Source of the DNA: Chamaecrista fasciculata
Lineage: Eukaryota; Streptophyta; Magnoliopsida; Fabales; Fabaceae
DNA length: 64,000 bases
Assembly: GCA_003254925.1 (NCBI GenBank)
Contig: QANZ01021509.1
Coordinates: forward strand, 1-64,000
Reading direction: 5' to 3'
Shown here piece by piece: positions 10,960 to 21,047 of the stretch (positions within the stretch are counted from its first letter, which is position 1; every line of letters begins with the position of its first letter). A program made the position numbers and the translations under genes. Under the pieces are notes generated by a model, which worked only from the letters and a program-made list of their open reading frames with translations, searched no databases and was not told the origin of the DNA.

Positions 10960-12169
10960 TGTTAGGTGTCGAAACCAACAAATTAATCCTACTACTTGAA
11001 TTCCTTAATTTTGCATATAGCGGTGAGTAGGGTCGAATCCACAGGGAAAGATGACTAAATCCAAGTTCAATTAAATGATCAAGAAAGAAGTGGAGATTGC
11101 AAAGTGAATTTGAAGAAATAAAAATTGACAAGTGAATGAAAATAAGGACTAAATTGATATCAGAGTTTAATTAACTAAAAAGCAATAAAATAGATTTAAG
11201 AAACTAAATTATAAAAATGCCTAACCAGGTTGTGTATTGAAATGGAGTCTCATTAGTTAATCATTGACAAAATATTTCACTCTCTTAAGTTCACTTAGCT
11301 TGATAGAAAATCAGATTCCATCAATATCTCACAAAAATCAGAAGTTGGAACCGACCTACCTTCATTTATCTCAAACTCTTAAGTAACAGACTCTCAAGTT
11401 CAAGAACAATTAAAGCAAGAGATGAACTAAGCCTGATTTAACTAGGTCTCAGTGGTGGTAGCTAAATCAGAGGTTCTTTATCACACTTTGAAAACAGAAA
11501 TGAAGCAAATCTCCTCTCAAAGCATGTGTCACTTCTCTAAACATCAAACAAAGATTTGCGCCTAGATGACAAGATTAATCATGAATGAAATACAATTAGG
11601 AGCTCTATAATATCATCCATCCAAGATAATCATAGAATTAAAATCAGAGAAAGAATCAAAACTCAAGAAAAGTAGAATTTCATTAAGCTCAAAAATATAG
11701 TCTCATAGCATAATCAACTCCAAGTCTTTACACAACCTAGCTAGATAACTACTACAAATTTAAAGCTAAGAAGAAGAAGAAAAATATCAAATCTGAAATG
11801 GAAAGAAGAAGATGGTTGCTTCCAAAACCCTTGAGCTGCTGCCTTGCGTCTCCTCTCCCTCTGCTGCCTCTATGCGTGTGTGTGGGTTATATATATATAT
11901 ATATATATACCTCCTTTTTGCCTTTAAAACCCTAAGCCACGTGCTCCCTTGAAATGAAATCAGATTTCTTCTTGCAATTGAAATGGACATGTGGCACATT
12001 GTGATTGGTTCTTCAAATTAATGTCTTTAAAATATTTACCTGCAGTACTATGGGCATAACAATACAGAAAAATGGCAAAGAGTGCTATGGGCATAACACC
12101 CAGAAAAATAGCAGCTTGAGAGAAATTGAAACAAAAGCAACAAGAAACAAAAAGCTATAAAATCTAACA
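10960..12169. mobile_element. Candidate solo LTR of an unidentified retrotransposon
   Basis: The segment begins TGTTAGGTGTCGAAAC and ends ...CTAACA, giving TG...CA ends with short inverted TGTTAG/CTAACA. The phrase 'gtgagtagggtcgaatccac' near the start is one I associate with plant LTR sequences. No 5-bp duplication is visible (gtaca versus catga), and no internal domain follows. A (TA)n microsatellite lies at 11888-11909. Open frames here are short and unconvincing. Confidence 0.42.
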
Positions 12170-13089
12170 CATGAACGGATTGTGTGGCCATTAAAATGAG
12201 GTATTTGGGTTAGAAAAATGTACATAAATGAGATACTAACAGTACACTCTGATTAATATATGTCATATTTTGTTATTGTTATCCTAAAAGTCTTGTGTTG
12301 TAATCCAATACTTGAAGAGTATTTTTCATATATGCATTGAATTAAGTGTCTTTATTTAAATTTTAGTGGGTTGCACTTGGGCAGGCTTATGTTTGTTAAT
12401 TGTTATCCCTCTCACATCTTCTTCTTAGATCTAAACAAATTTCTTATTCTCCTCCTCTAAATGCACACAACATGAAACAAATATAAAAAGAAATTTCTTA
12501 TTCTCCCCTAAATTATTCCTTCTTTTTTTTTTTTTTCGAAAACGCCCCTTAATTTGGATAAAGATCATTCGATCAATTTGGCCGAATTCTTCCAAACTCA
12601 ACCGATACACTAAAAATAATGTTGTCCTATTTGTCAATGTTATTAATGAGATGCATTTATTTCTAGCAGGAGAAATAGGACAAACCACAACTGAAAAAGA
12701 AAGAATATAGTAATTATTTGATATTTTTGCCACAATAATTGTTTTGATTATTTAAAGATATATGACCATAATAAAAATGTATTCAATTATGTGGTAAGAA
12801 AAATGCATAGAGACATAATGACTTCAATTCAAAATTCAGCAACTAAAATTTTTTGTCTTAAATTTTACATTAATTTTTAATTATATCTCTAAAGTTTGTT
12901 TATTATCATTTTTTCCTTAAAAAATTTATATTTTGATAATAGGCCCAATAATTAGGAAGCCCAGATGACATAATATGTCCTTGGCCAAATGCGCTACCAG
13001 CCCACCAAATGGGTCGTATGGGCGTGAATGCCCAAAGTCTCGATAAGGCGAGGACGCCCACAGTCATGAAGGATATGGGCGTCCACACA
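12170..13089. other. Unassigned non-coding DNA
   Basis: A/T-rich, without a recognisable gene or repeat boundary. About 12950-13085 is a less A/T-rich patch with repeated 'gggcgt' and 'gcccaa' phrases that abuts the retroelement cluster. Open frames on both strands are under 105 codons and not recognised. Confidence 0.4.
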
Positions 13090-15447
13090 ATTGGAGCTCA
13101 CAAAAAAACGATAAGTGTTTCTCCCTACTCTAAAAAAATTGTTAGGGTTTTCTGGCTAGGTTTTGACCAAAAATATTTTTGGGAGGTCTTTCAGGCTCTG
13201 ATACCAAGTGTAGAAGCAGCCAGCAGTGGCGCTCTCTACAGCAAAAGCAGAATAAATAGCAGTAACCAGTAGTGCTACACAGGCAGTATGGCTCAGAAGA
13301 ATTCTTGAAGAATTACATCAGAAGCAAAAATATTTTTGGGAGGTCTTTCAGGCTGAAATTGAATTACAGAGGAATATTAAACAAAACTTGTAAGCAAAAC
13401 TCTGTAATTACAGACGAGAGATGAGAGACTTGTTCTCTCCTATCTATCATCTCTCTCCTATTGCTTCTTCCATAATATTCCTAGCATCTTCGAATTCATC
13501 TCTCCTTAGTCTAATTCATAAGAATGAGTTTGTATGAGTTTTAATACTAATTGAGTATTATCCCCAACTCTCTCGTCTCTCTCCCATCTCTCTTCCATAT
13601 ACCCAAAATTAAATTTTTCTACATTTGGTATCAAAGCCATAATACCCTCCAAAAATATTTCTTAAGCCTAGCCAGAAAGACCTTCCAAAATTTTTTATTC
13701 CAAGCCTAGAGCCAGAAAGCCCTCCCAAATTTATTTTAGCCTGGAGAGAAACACCTACCATCTTGTAAGAACCCATCTTGAGAGAAATCCAGTTGTTGTC
13801 TTCCATATTTTTCGTGAAGCCGAGAGAGCTCAATCTTGAGGTTGTCTTGAAATTTTGAGACCAAAATTGTTGAGTCCATAAAGAAACATACTTAGCCGTG
13901 TGTTGTTCTTGTGAGTTAAAAAAAAGGAAGAAGAGGGAGACGAGAGTTATGAAGTAGAGGAAGAGAAATTAGAGAAGACAGGAGGTGTTGGTGTGAGTTG
14001 TGAGAAGAAGAAGAAGAAGAGGAGAAGAGAGACGTTGAAGTGAAGAAGGAAGAAGAAGAGAGAGGCACGGAGAAAGTGAGAAGAAGAGAGTGTGAATTAT
14101 TGAGTGTTGGAAATAAAAAGTGAGAGAGAGATTTGACAAATTAGAAAAATTAGAAAGAGATTGAGTGAGAGAGAGAGGGGAATTAAAGGCTAAAGAGAAT
14201 TGGAAAGAAAAAGAAAGGCAAGGTGAAAGGCATAGTGAGGTGAAAGTAATAGCATATTTGGTAGAGTAACTGGAGATATATAAAATTTAATATTATTTTA
14301 AGTTGAAGGGGAAAATAAGAGTGACTTGTGTAGTGATTTGGAAAAAGGAGAGAACAAAAATATTTTGAAAGATGTCTAGTAATTATAATATTGTGTGGTC
14401 AGGTCCCAAATTAGATGGAAAGCTTGATCATAATTATTGGTTGATCCTGATGGCTACTCATTTGAGAGCACGTAATTAATGGAGCTGTATTGAGACAGGT
14501 GTTCCAACCACAGCAGATGAAGCGGCTTAGAGAAAAGATCAGTTTGCACTTGCATAGATTCATCAAGGAGTTGATTATTCTGTATTTGGCAAAATTGCTA
14601 ATGCCAAAATTTTCAAAGAAGCCTAGGATATTTTGAAGTTGTCCTACAAAGGAGTTGATAAAGCACAAAAATCCAAGTTGCAGTGTCTAAGAAGGAAGTT
14701 TGAAAGGTCTGAGATGTCTAATTCAGAATCTATAGACCAATATTTTTCGCGTGTTACTGATCTTGTAAATAAGATGAGAGTATATAGTGAAGATATCCCT
14801 AATGGCAAGGTTGTTGAGAAAATTCTTCGCACTATGCCAATTAAATATGATCATGTGGTGACTACAATTTCATGGTCACATAATATAGAAGAAATGTCAA
14901 TTGCTGAATTGCAGGGGAGTCTGGAGAGTCACATCACCAGAATATTGGAGAGAACAGAGAAGCCAGTTGAGGAAGATTTGAAGAGCCAGATTAATTTGAA
15001 GGATGCAGAGACCACTCAGAAAGCAGAAAATCAAGCCAGTCCATATCAGAACTATGGAGGCAGAGGAAATTTCAGAGGAAGAGGAAGAGGAAATTTTAGA
15101 GGAAGAGGACGAGGTAACAATTTTAATTATGGCAAAGGATTCAATAATTTCAGACATATGAACCAAAGAAGACGTGGTCAAGATTTCAGATCTCATAACC
15201 GAGGCAGAGGTAATAATTATCAGGACAGAAATAGCCTGAATTATTTTCATTGTGGAAAGTTTGGTCACATAATTGCAGATTGCAGACTGAAAAATAGTCA
15301 GAATCCCAACTCGTAGATCAATGTTGCAGAAAATCAGAACAAATATGATGGTGAGAATCAATCTTTATTCTTGGCAAGTGATAATTTTACTGTTAATGAA
15401 AATACATGGCTTTTAAATACGGGTTTCAGTAACCATATGTGTGGGAG
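13090..15447 (+). mobile_element. Chimeric family-A copia unit 1 (leader remnant, RNase H piece, LTR end, leader, gag)
   Basis: In order: an inverted leader remnant with the complement of the tRNA primer site (about 13194-13207), an RNase H fragment (about 13213-13325), an LTR 3' end (about 13333-13623), a primer-binding site tggtatcaaagc (13626-13637), a leader with GAAGAA tracts (to 14371), and gag. The gag stops abruptly inside the protease motif at about 15447, where an inverted leader begins. Unit 2 (15448-18580) has the same order and the same internal junctions. Unit 1 lacks about 130 bp of the RNase H piece present in unit 2. Confidence 0.75.
14372..15447 (+). pseudogene. Family-A copia gag (broken), unit 1
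   Basis: Starts MSSNYNIVWSGPKLDGK and follows the UBN2-type copia gag with an RGRG-rich linker and a zinc knuckle (FHCGKFGHIIADC, first Cys changed to Phe-rich context Y-F-H-C). In-frame stops occur in the first 85 codons, including a TAG at KEA*DIL where intact family members read Trp. The longest open stretch is 14633-15316. The frame is cut at NHMCGR and runs into inverted leader DNA, so no protease, integrase or reverse transcriptase follows. Gag would package element RNA in virus-like particles; this copy cannot make full gag. Confidence 0.82.
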
Positions 15448-16224
15448 AATATTTTTCAAAATATTGTTCTCTCTCCTTTTTTTAAATCACTACACAAATC
15501 ACTCTTATTTTCCCTTTCAACTTAAAATAATATAAAATTTGTCTCCACTCAAAAAAATCTCTCTCCACTCACATTTTGTCAAACCAAAAATGCAAGACAA
15601 GGTTATTTAAAATTCACCTAAAATGAAAGTGAATGTAATTAGATCAACCTACTTTCTACTTTATCTTTGTCTCTTTCCACTCATTCATGTTTCCACTACC
15701 ACTCTCCACTCATTCACGTTTCAACTACATGGCTCTATTCTCTTCTTAATTATTCTTTCTTCTTCAATCGACACAACTCAAACTCACTCTCTGCCTATAT
15801 TCTTTCTTCTGTTTTCGTCTCTCTCTATCTCTCTTCAACTCTCAATAATTCAAACACACTTATTTCTTCTGCTTTCCTCCTCAACTCCAATCTCTCCTCC
15901 GATAATTCTTCACAAATTCACACCAACACCTCCCCTCTTCTCTAATTTTTCTTCACAAACACACACGGCTCCCTCTTCTTTTTCTCAACTCACAACCGTA
16001 ACACGGCGAAGAATGGCTCTGAACACAACAATTTTGGTCTCAAAATTTCAAGATCAAGCTCTCTCTGAACTTCACTAAAAATGGCTTCTCACAATTGGAG
16101 CTCACAAAAAAACGATAAGTGTTTCTCCCTACTCTAAAAAAGATTCGGAGGGTTTTCTGGCTAGATTTTGAACAAAAATATTTTTGGGAGGTCTTTCAGG
16201 CTCTAATACCAAGTGTAGAAAATT

Positions 16225-16465
16225 TTATTCTATATCTAACGATTCTGAACTTGTTGGATACACAGACATTTATTGTGCAGGTGCTATTGAAACAAGGAAA
16301 AGCACATCAGGGTACGTGTTCTATATGGGATCAAGTGCAATATGTTGGTCCTCAAAGAAGCAGCCAGTGGTGGCGCTCTCTACAGCAAAAGCAGAATAAA
16401 TAGCAGCAGTCAGTAGTGCTACACAGGCAATATGACTCAGAAGAATTCTTGAAGAATTACATCAT
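16225..16465 (+). pseudogene. Copia RNase H fragment embedded in LTR sequence
   Basis: Reads NDSELVGYTD, then ETRKSTSGYVF and SSAICWSSKKQPVVALSTAKAE, the copia RNase H signature, followed by a stop in place of the next residue and then ...RILEELH. It lacks upstream reverse transcriptase and is joined to LTR sequence on both sides. Equivalent pieces sit at about 13213-13325 (shortened) and 19357-19576. Confidence 0.8.
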
Positions 16466-17522
16466 AAGCAAAAATATTTTTGGGAGGTCTTTCAGGTTGA
16501 AATTGAATTACAGAGGAATATTGAACAAAACTTGTAAGCAAAACTCTGTTATTAAGACGAGAGACGAGAGACTTGTTCTCTCCTATCTCTCATCTCTCTC
16601 CTATCTCTTCTTCCATAATATTCCTAGCATCTTCGAATTCATCTCTCCTCAGTCTAATTCATAAGAATGAGTTTGTATGAATTTTAATACTAATTGAGTA
16701 TTATCCCCTACTCTCTTGTCTCTTTCCCATCTCTCTTCCATATTCCCAAAATTAAATTTTTCTACATTTGGTATCAGAGCCAGAATGCCCTCTAAGAAAA
16801 TTTTTTAAGCCTAGCCAGAAAGACCTTCTAAAATTTTTTGTTCCAAGCCTAGGGCTAGAAAGCCCTCTCAAATTTATTTTAGCCTGGAGAGAAACACCTA
16901 CCATCTTGTGAGAACCCATCTTGAGAGAAATCCAGTTGTTGTCTTCCATATTTTTCGTGAAGCTGAGAGAGCTCGATCTTGAGGTTGTCTTGAAATTTTG
17001 AGACCAAAATTGTTGAGTCCATAGAGAAACATACATAGCCGTGTGTTGTTGTTGTGAGTTAAAAAAACAAAAAAAGGAAGAAGAGGGAGCCGAGAGTTGT
17101 GAAGTAGAGGAAAAGAAATTAGAGAAGAGAGGAGGTGTTGGTGTGAGTTGTGATAAGAAGAAGAAGAAGAAGAAGAGGAGGAGAGAGACGTTGAAGTGAA
17201 GGTGGAAGAAGAAGAGAGAGGCGCGAAGAAAGTGAGATGAAGAGAGTGTGCATTATTGAGTGTTGGAAAGAAAAAGTGAGAGAGAGATTTGAAAAATTAG
17301 AAAAATTGGAAAGAGATTGAGTGAGAGAGAGAGGGGAAGGCTCGAGAGAATTGGAAAGAAAATGAAAGGTAAGGTGAAAGGCATAGTGAGGTGAAAGTAA
17401 TAACATATTTGGTAGAGTAATTGGAGATATATAAAATTTAATAATATTTTAAGTTGAAGGGGGAAATAAGAGTGACTTGTGTAGTGATTTGGAAAAAGGA
17501 GAGAGCAAAAATATTTTGAAAG

Positions 17523-18580
17523 ATGTCTAGTAATTATAATATTGTGTGGTCAGGTCTTAAATTAGATGGAAAGCTTGATTATAATTATTGCCAGATCTTG
17601 GTGGCTACTCATTTGAGAGCACATAATTTATGGAGCTGTATTGAGACAGGTGTTCTAGCCACAACAGATGAAGCTGCTCAGAGAAAAGATCAGTTTGCAC
17701 TTGCACAGATTCATCAAGGAGTTGATTATTCTGTATTTGGCAAAATTGCTAATGCCAAAACTGCCAAAGAAGCCTAGGATATTTTGAAGTTGTCCTACAA
17801 AGGAGTTGATAAAGTACATAAATCCAAGTTGCAGTCTCTAAGAAGGAAGTTTGAAAGGTCTGAGATGTCTAACTCAGAATCTGTAGAACAATATTTTTCT
17901 CGTGTTACTAATCTTGTAAATAAGATGAGAATATATAGTGAAGATATCCCCGATGGCAAAGTTGTAGAGAAAATTCTCCGTACTATGCCAATTAAATATG
18001 ATCATGTGGTGACAACAATTTTAGGGTCACATAATATAGAAGAAATTCCAGTTGCTGAATTGCAGGGGAGTCTAGAGAGTTACATTACCAGAATATTAGA
18101 GACAACAAAGAAGCCAGTTGAGGAAGCTTTGAAGAGCCAGATTAATTTGAAGGATGCAGAGCCAATCAGAAAAGCAGAAAATCAAGCCAGTCCATATCAG
18201 AACTATGGAGGCAGAGGAAATTTCAGAGGAAGAGGACGAGGTAACAATTTTAATTCTGGTAGAAGATTCAATAATTTCAGACATATGAACCAAAGAAGAG
18301 GTGGTCAAGATTTCAGATCTCATAACCGAGGCTGAGGCAGAGGTAATAATTATTGGGACAAAAATAGCCTGAATTGTTTTCATTGTGGAAATTTTGGTCA
18401 CATAATTGCAGATAGCAGACTGAAAAATAGTCAAAATCTCAACTCGCAGGCCCATGTTGCAGAAAATCAGAACAAATCTGATGGTGAGAATCAATCTTTA
18501 TTCTTGGCAAGTGATTTTTTATTGTTAATGAAAATACATGGGTTTTAGATACGGGTTGCAGTAACCTTATGTGTGGGAGA
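17523..18580 (+). pseudogene. Family-A copia gag (broken), unit 2
   Basis: Same gag as at 14372: MSSNYNIVWSG start, MATHLRAHN-type core (ATHLRAHNLWSC here), RGRGRG linker. It shares the TAG at KEA*DIL with unit 1, so that mutation preceded the tandem duplication. Open stretches are 17523-17777 and 17784-18335. A TGA then interrupts the RG-rich region, and the zinc knuckle has decayed (ADC to ADS). It ends at the same point (MCGR) before an inverted leader. Confidence 0.82.
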
Positions 18581-19576
18581 ATATTTTTCAAAATATTTTT
18601 CAGTCTCCTATTTGCAAATCACTACATAAATTACTCTTATTTTCCCCTTCAACTTAAAATAATATAAAATTTGTCTCCACTCAAAAAAATCTTTCTCCAC
18701 CCACGTTTTGTCAAACCAAAAATACAATACAAAGTTATTGAAATTCACACAAAATGAAAGTGAAATGTAATTAGATCAACCTACTTTCTACTTTATCTTT
18801 GTCTCTTTCCACTCATTCATGTTTCCACTACCACTCTCCACTCATTCATGTTTCCACTACACAGCTCTATTCTCTTCTTAATTCTTCTTTCTTCTTCAAT
18901 CAACACAACTCACAAACTCACTCTCGGTCTATATTCTTTCTTCTGCTTTTGTCTCTCTCTATCTCTCTTCAACTCTCAATAATTCAATCACACTTCTTTC
19001 TTCTTCTTTCCTCCTCATCTCCAATCTCTCATTCGATAATTCTTCACAACTTCACACCAACACCTCCCATCTTCCCTAATTTTTCTTCACAAACACACAC
19101 GGCTCCCTCTTCTTTTTCTTAGCTCACAACAGCAACACGGCTAAGAATGGCTCTGAACAAAACAATTTTGGTCTCAAAATTTCAAGATCAAGCTCTCTCT
19201 GGACTTCACTAAAAATGGCTTCTCACAATTGGAGCTCACAAAAAAAGGATAAGTGTTTCTCCCTACTCGAAAAAAAATTGGGAGGGTTTTCTGGCTAGGT
19301 TTTGAACAAAAATATTTTTGGGAGGTCTTTCAAGCTCTGATACCAAGTGTAGAAAATTTTATTCTAGATCTAACGATTCTGAACTTGTTGGATACACAGA
19401 GAGTGATTGTGCAGGTGATATTGAAACAAGGAAAAGCACATTAGGGTACGTGTTCCATATGGGATCAAGTGCAATATGTTGGTCCTCAAAGAAGCAGCCA
19501 GCGGTGGCGCTCTCTACAGTAAGAGCAGAATAAATAGCAACAGCCAGTAGTGCTACACATGCAGTATGGCTCAGAA
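18581..19576. mobile_element. Partial third chimeric unit: inverted leader plus RNase H piece
   Basis: Inverted leader from 18581, complement of the primer site near 19334-19346, LTR edge tgtagaaaattttattc, then RNase H (NDSELVGYTESDCAGD... to CATHAVWLR-like) ending abruptly at about 19576 where an inverted gag head begins. This is the beginning of another copy of the 3.1-kb unit, truncated. Confidence 0.72.
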
Positions 19577-20152
19577 TCTGCAAACACTAGCAATTTTTCC
19601 AAATACGGAATAATCTACTCCTTGATGAATTTGTGCAAGTGCAAACTGATCTTTTCTCTGAGCAGCTTCATCAACTGTGGTTGGAACACCTGCCTCAACA
19701 CAGCTCCATAAATTATGAGCTCTCAAATGAGTAGCCATCACGATTTGCCAAAAATTATAATCTAGCTTCCCATCTAATTTGAGACCTGACCACAAATATT
19801 ATAATTGGTAGACATCTTTCAAAATATTTTGCTTTCTCCCTTTTACAAATCACTCTTATTTTTCCCCTTCAACTTATAATAATAATAATAAAACTGTCTC
19901 TCACCTCATTTTGTCACGAAAAACACTATACAACTTTGATTCAATGAAAGTCAAATGCAAGCAAAATGAACTTGAAATATATACAGAATGCAACTTTATT
20001 CAAATAAAATTCAATTTGAATGATCCAATTACACCTTCATGTCACATCCAATAATTACTCACCATATCCTCTCTCCATTCTCCTCCACCATTCACGCCAA
20101 CTTTCCTTCTTTTTTTTTTTGTCTCAATAATTGATGCTCCACTCACTCTTTC

Positions 20153-20197
<45 letters not shown>

Positions 20198-20566
20198 AAC
20201 TCTATCTTCTCTCTTCTTCAACTTCTTCACTTCAATGTCCTTCTCCTCCTCTTCAACACTCTTTCTTCTTCACTTCACAACAATAAACACTCACACCTCC
20301 CCTCTTCTCTAATTTTTCTTCACAAACATACACGACTCCCTCTTCTTCTTCTTCTTCTTTTTCTCAACTCACAACAACAACAACAATTTTGGTCTCAAAA
20401 TTTCAAGATCAAACTCTCTTGGCTTCACTAACTATGGCTTCTCACAATCTGGAGCTCACAAAATTGGTAAGTGTTTCTCTCTAGTCTAAAAAGAATTTGG
20501 GAGGGTATTTTGCCAAGGTTTTGAACAAAATTTCTTTTGGGAGGTCTTTTAGGCTCTGATACCAAA
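19577..20566 (-). mobile_element. Inverted family-A gag head and leader
   Basis: The minus strand carries the first ~75 codons of gag (19577-19812; WSGLKLDGKLDYNFWQ, ATHLRAHNLWSC, HQGVDYSVFGKIA), then the leader (to about 20550) with a (TC)n tract at 20155-20191, and the primer-site complement ggctctgataccaa at about 20552-20565. An LTR edge tgtagaaaattttg follows at 20569. Confidence 0.75.
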
Positions 20567-21047
20567 TGTAGAAAATTTTGTTTTGGATATATGGAAGGGA
20601 GATGGGAGAGAGACGAGAGAGATCAGGGGAAATACTCAAAAACTAGATATCCAACTCATACTGAAGATGCTAGCATAATTTAAGAAGTCTGATATCAGGG
20701 GAAATTACAGAGGAAGAGACGAGAGATCAGGGGAAATTCAACATAATTGTGTGTGATTGAAGGAAAAAACAAGATTTGAAGAGGACGAAAGGAAATTGAG
20801 TGGGAGACAAATGGGAGAATATTAGGTGATTGAAAAAGTAAAAGAGGGAGGAAGAAAGAGTGAATAAGTATGAATGATTGAGGAAGGAAAAAGAAATAGA
20901 GAAATTAGAGAAGAGAGGTGTTGGTGTGAATTGTGAGAAGAAGAAGAAGAAGACGAGGAGGAGAGAGACGTTGGAGTGAAGAAGGAAGTAGAAGAGAGAG
21001 TTGAGAAGGAAAGAGAGAATAGATAAGAAAAGAAGAAATTGAAGAAG

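Larger units (their letters stand above)
15448..18580 (+). mobile_element. Chimeric family-A copia unit 2 (3.13 kb, tandem copy of unit 1)
   Basis: Order: inverted leader (15448-16200), complement of the primer site (16201-16211), LTR edge tgtagaaaattttattc fused directly to RNase H sequence (16225-16465), LTR 3' part ending ctaca at 16766, primer-binding site TGGTATCAGAGC (16769-16780), direct leader (16781-17522), gag (17523-18580). The two leaders face each other around the RNase H/LTR part, and leader and inverted leader also bracket each gag. The LTR/RNase H fusion lies where both partners share attttattc, suggesting a microhomology junction. The same fusion occurs at 19357. Confidence 0.75.
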
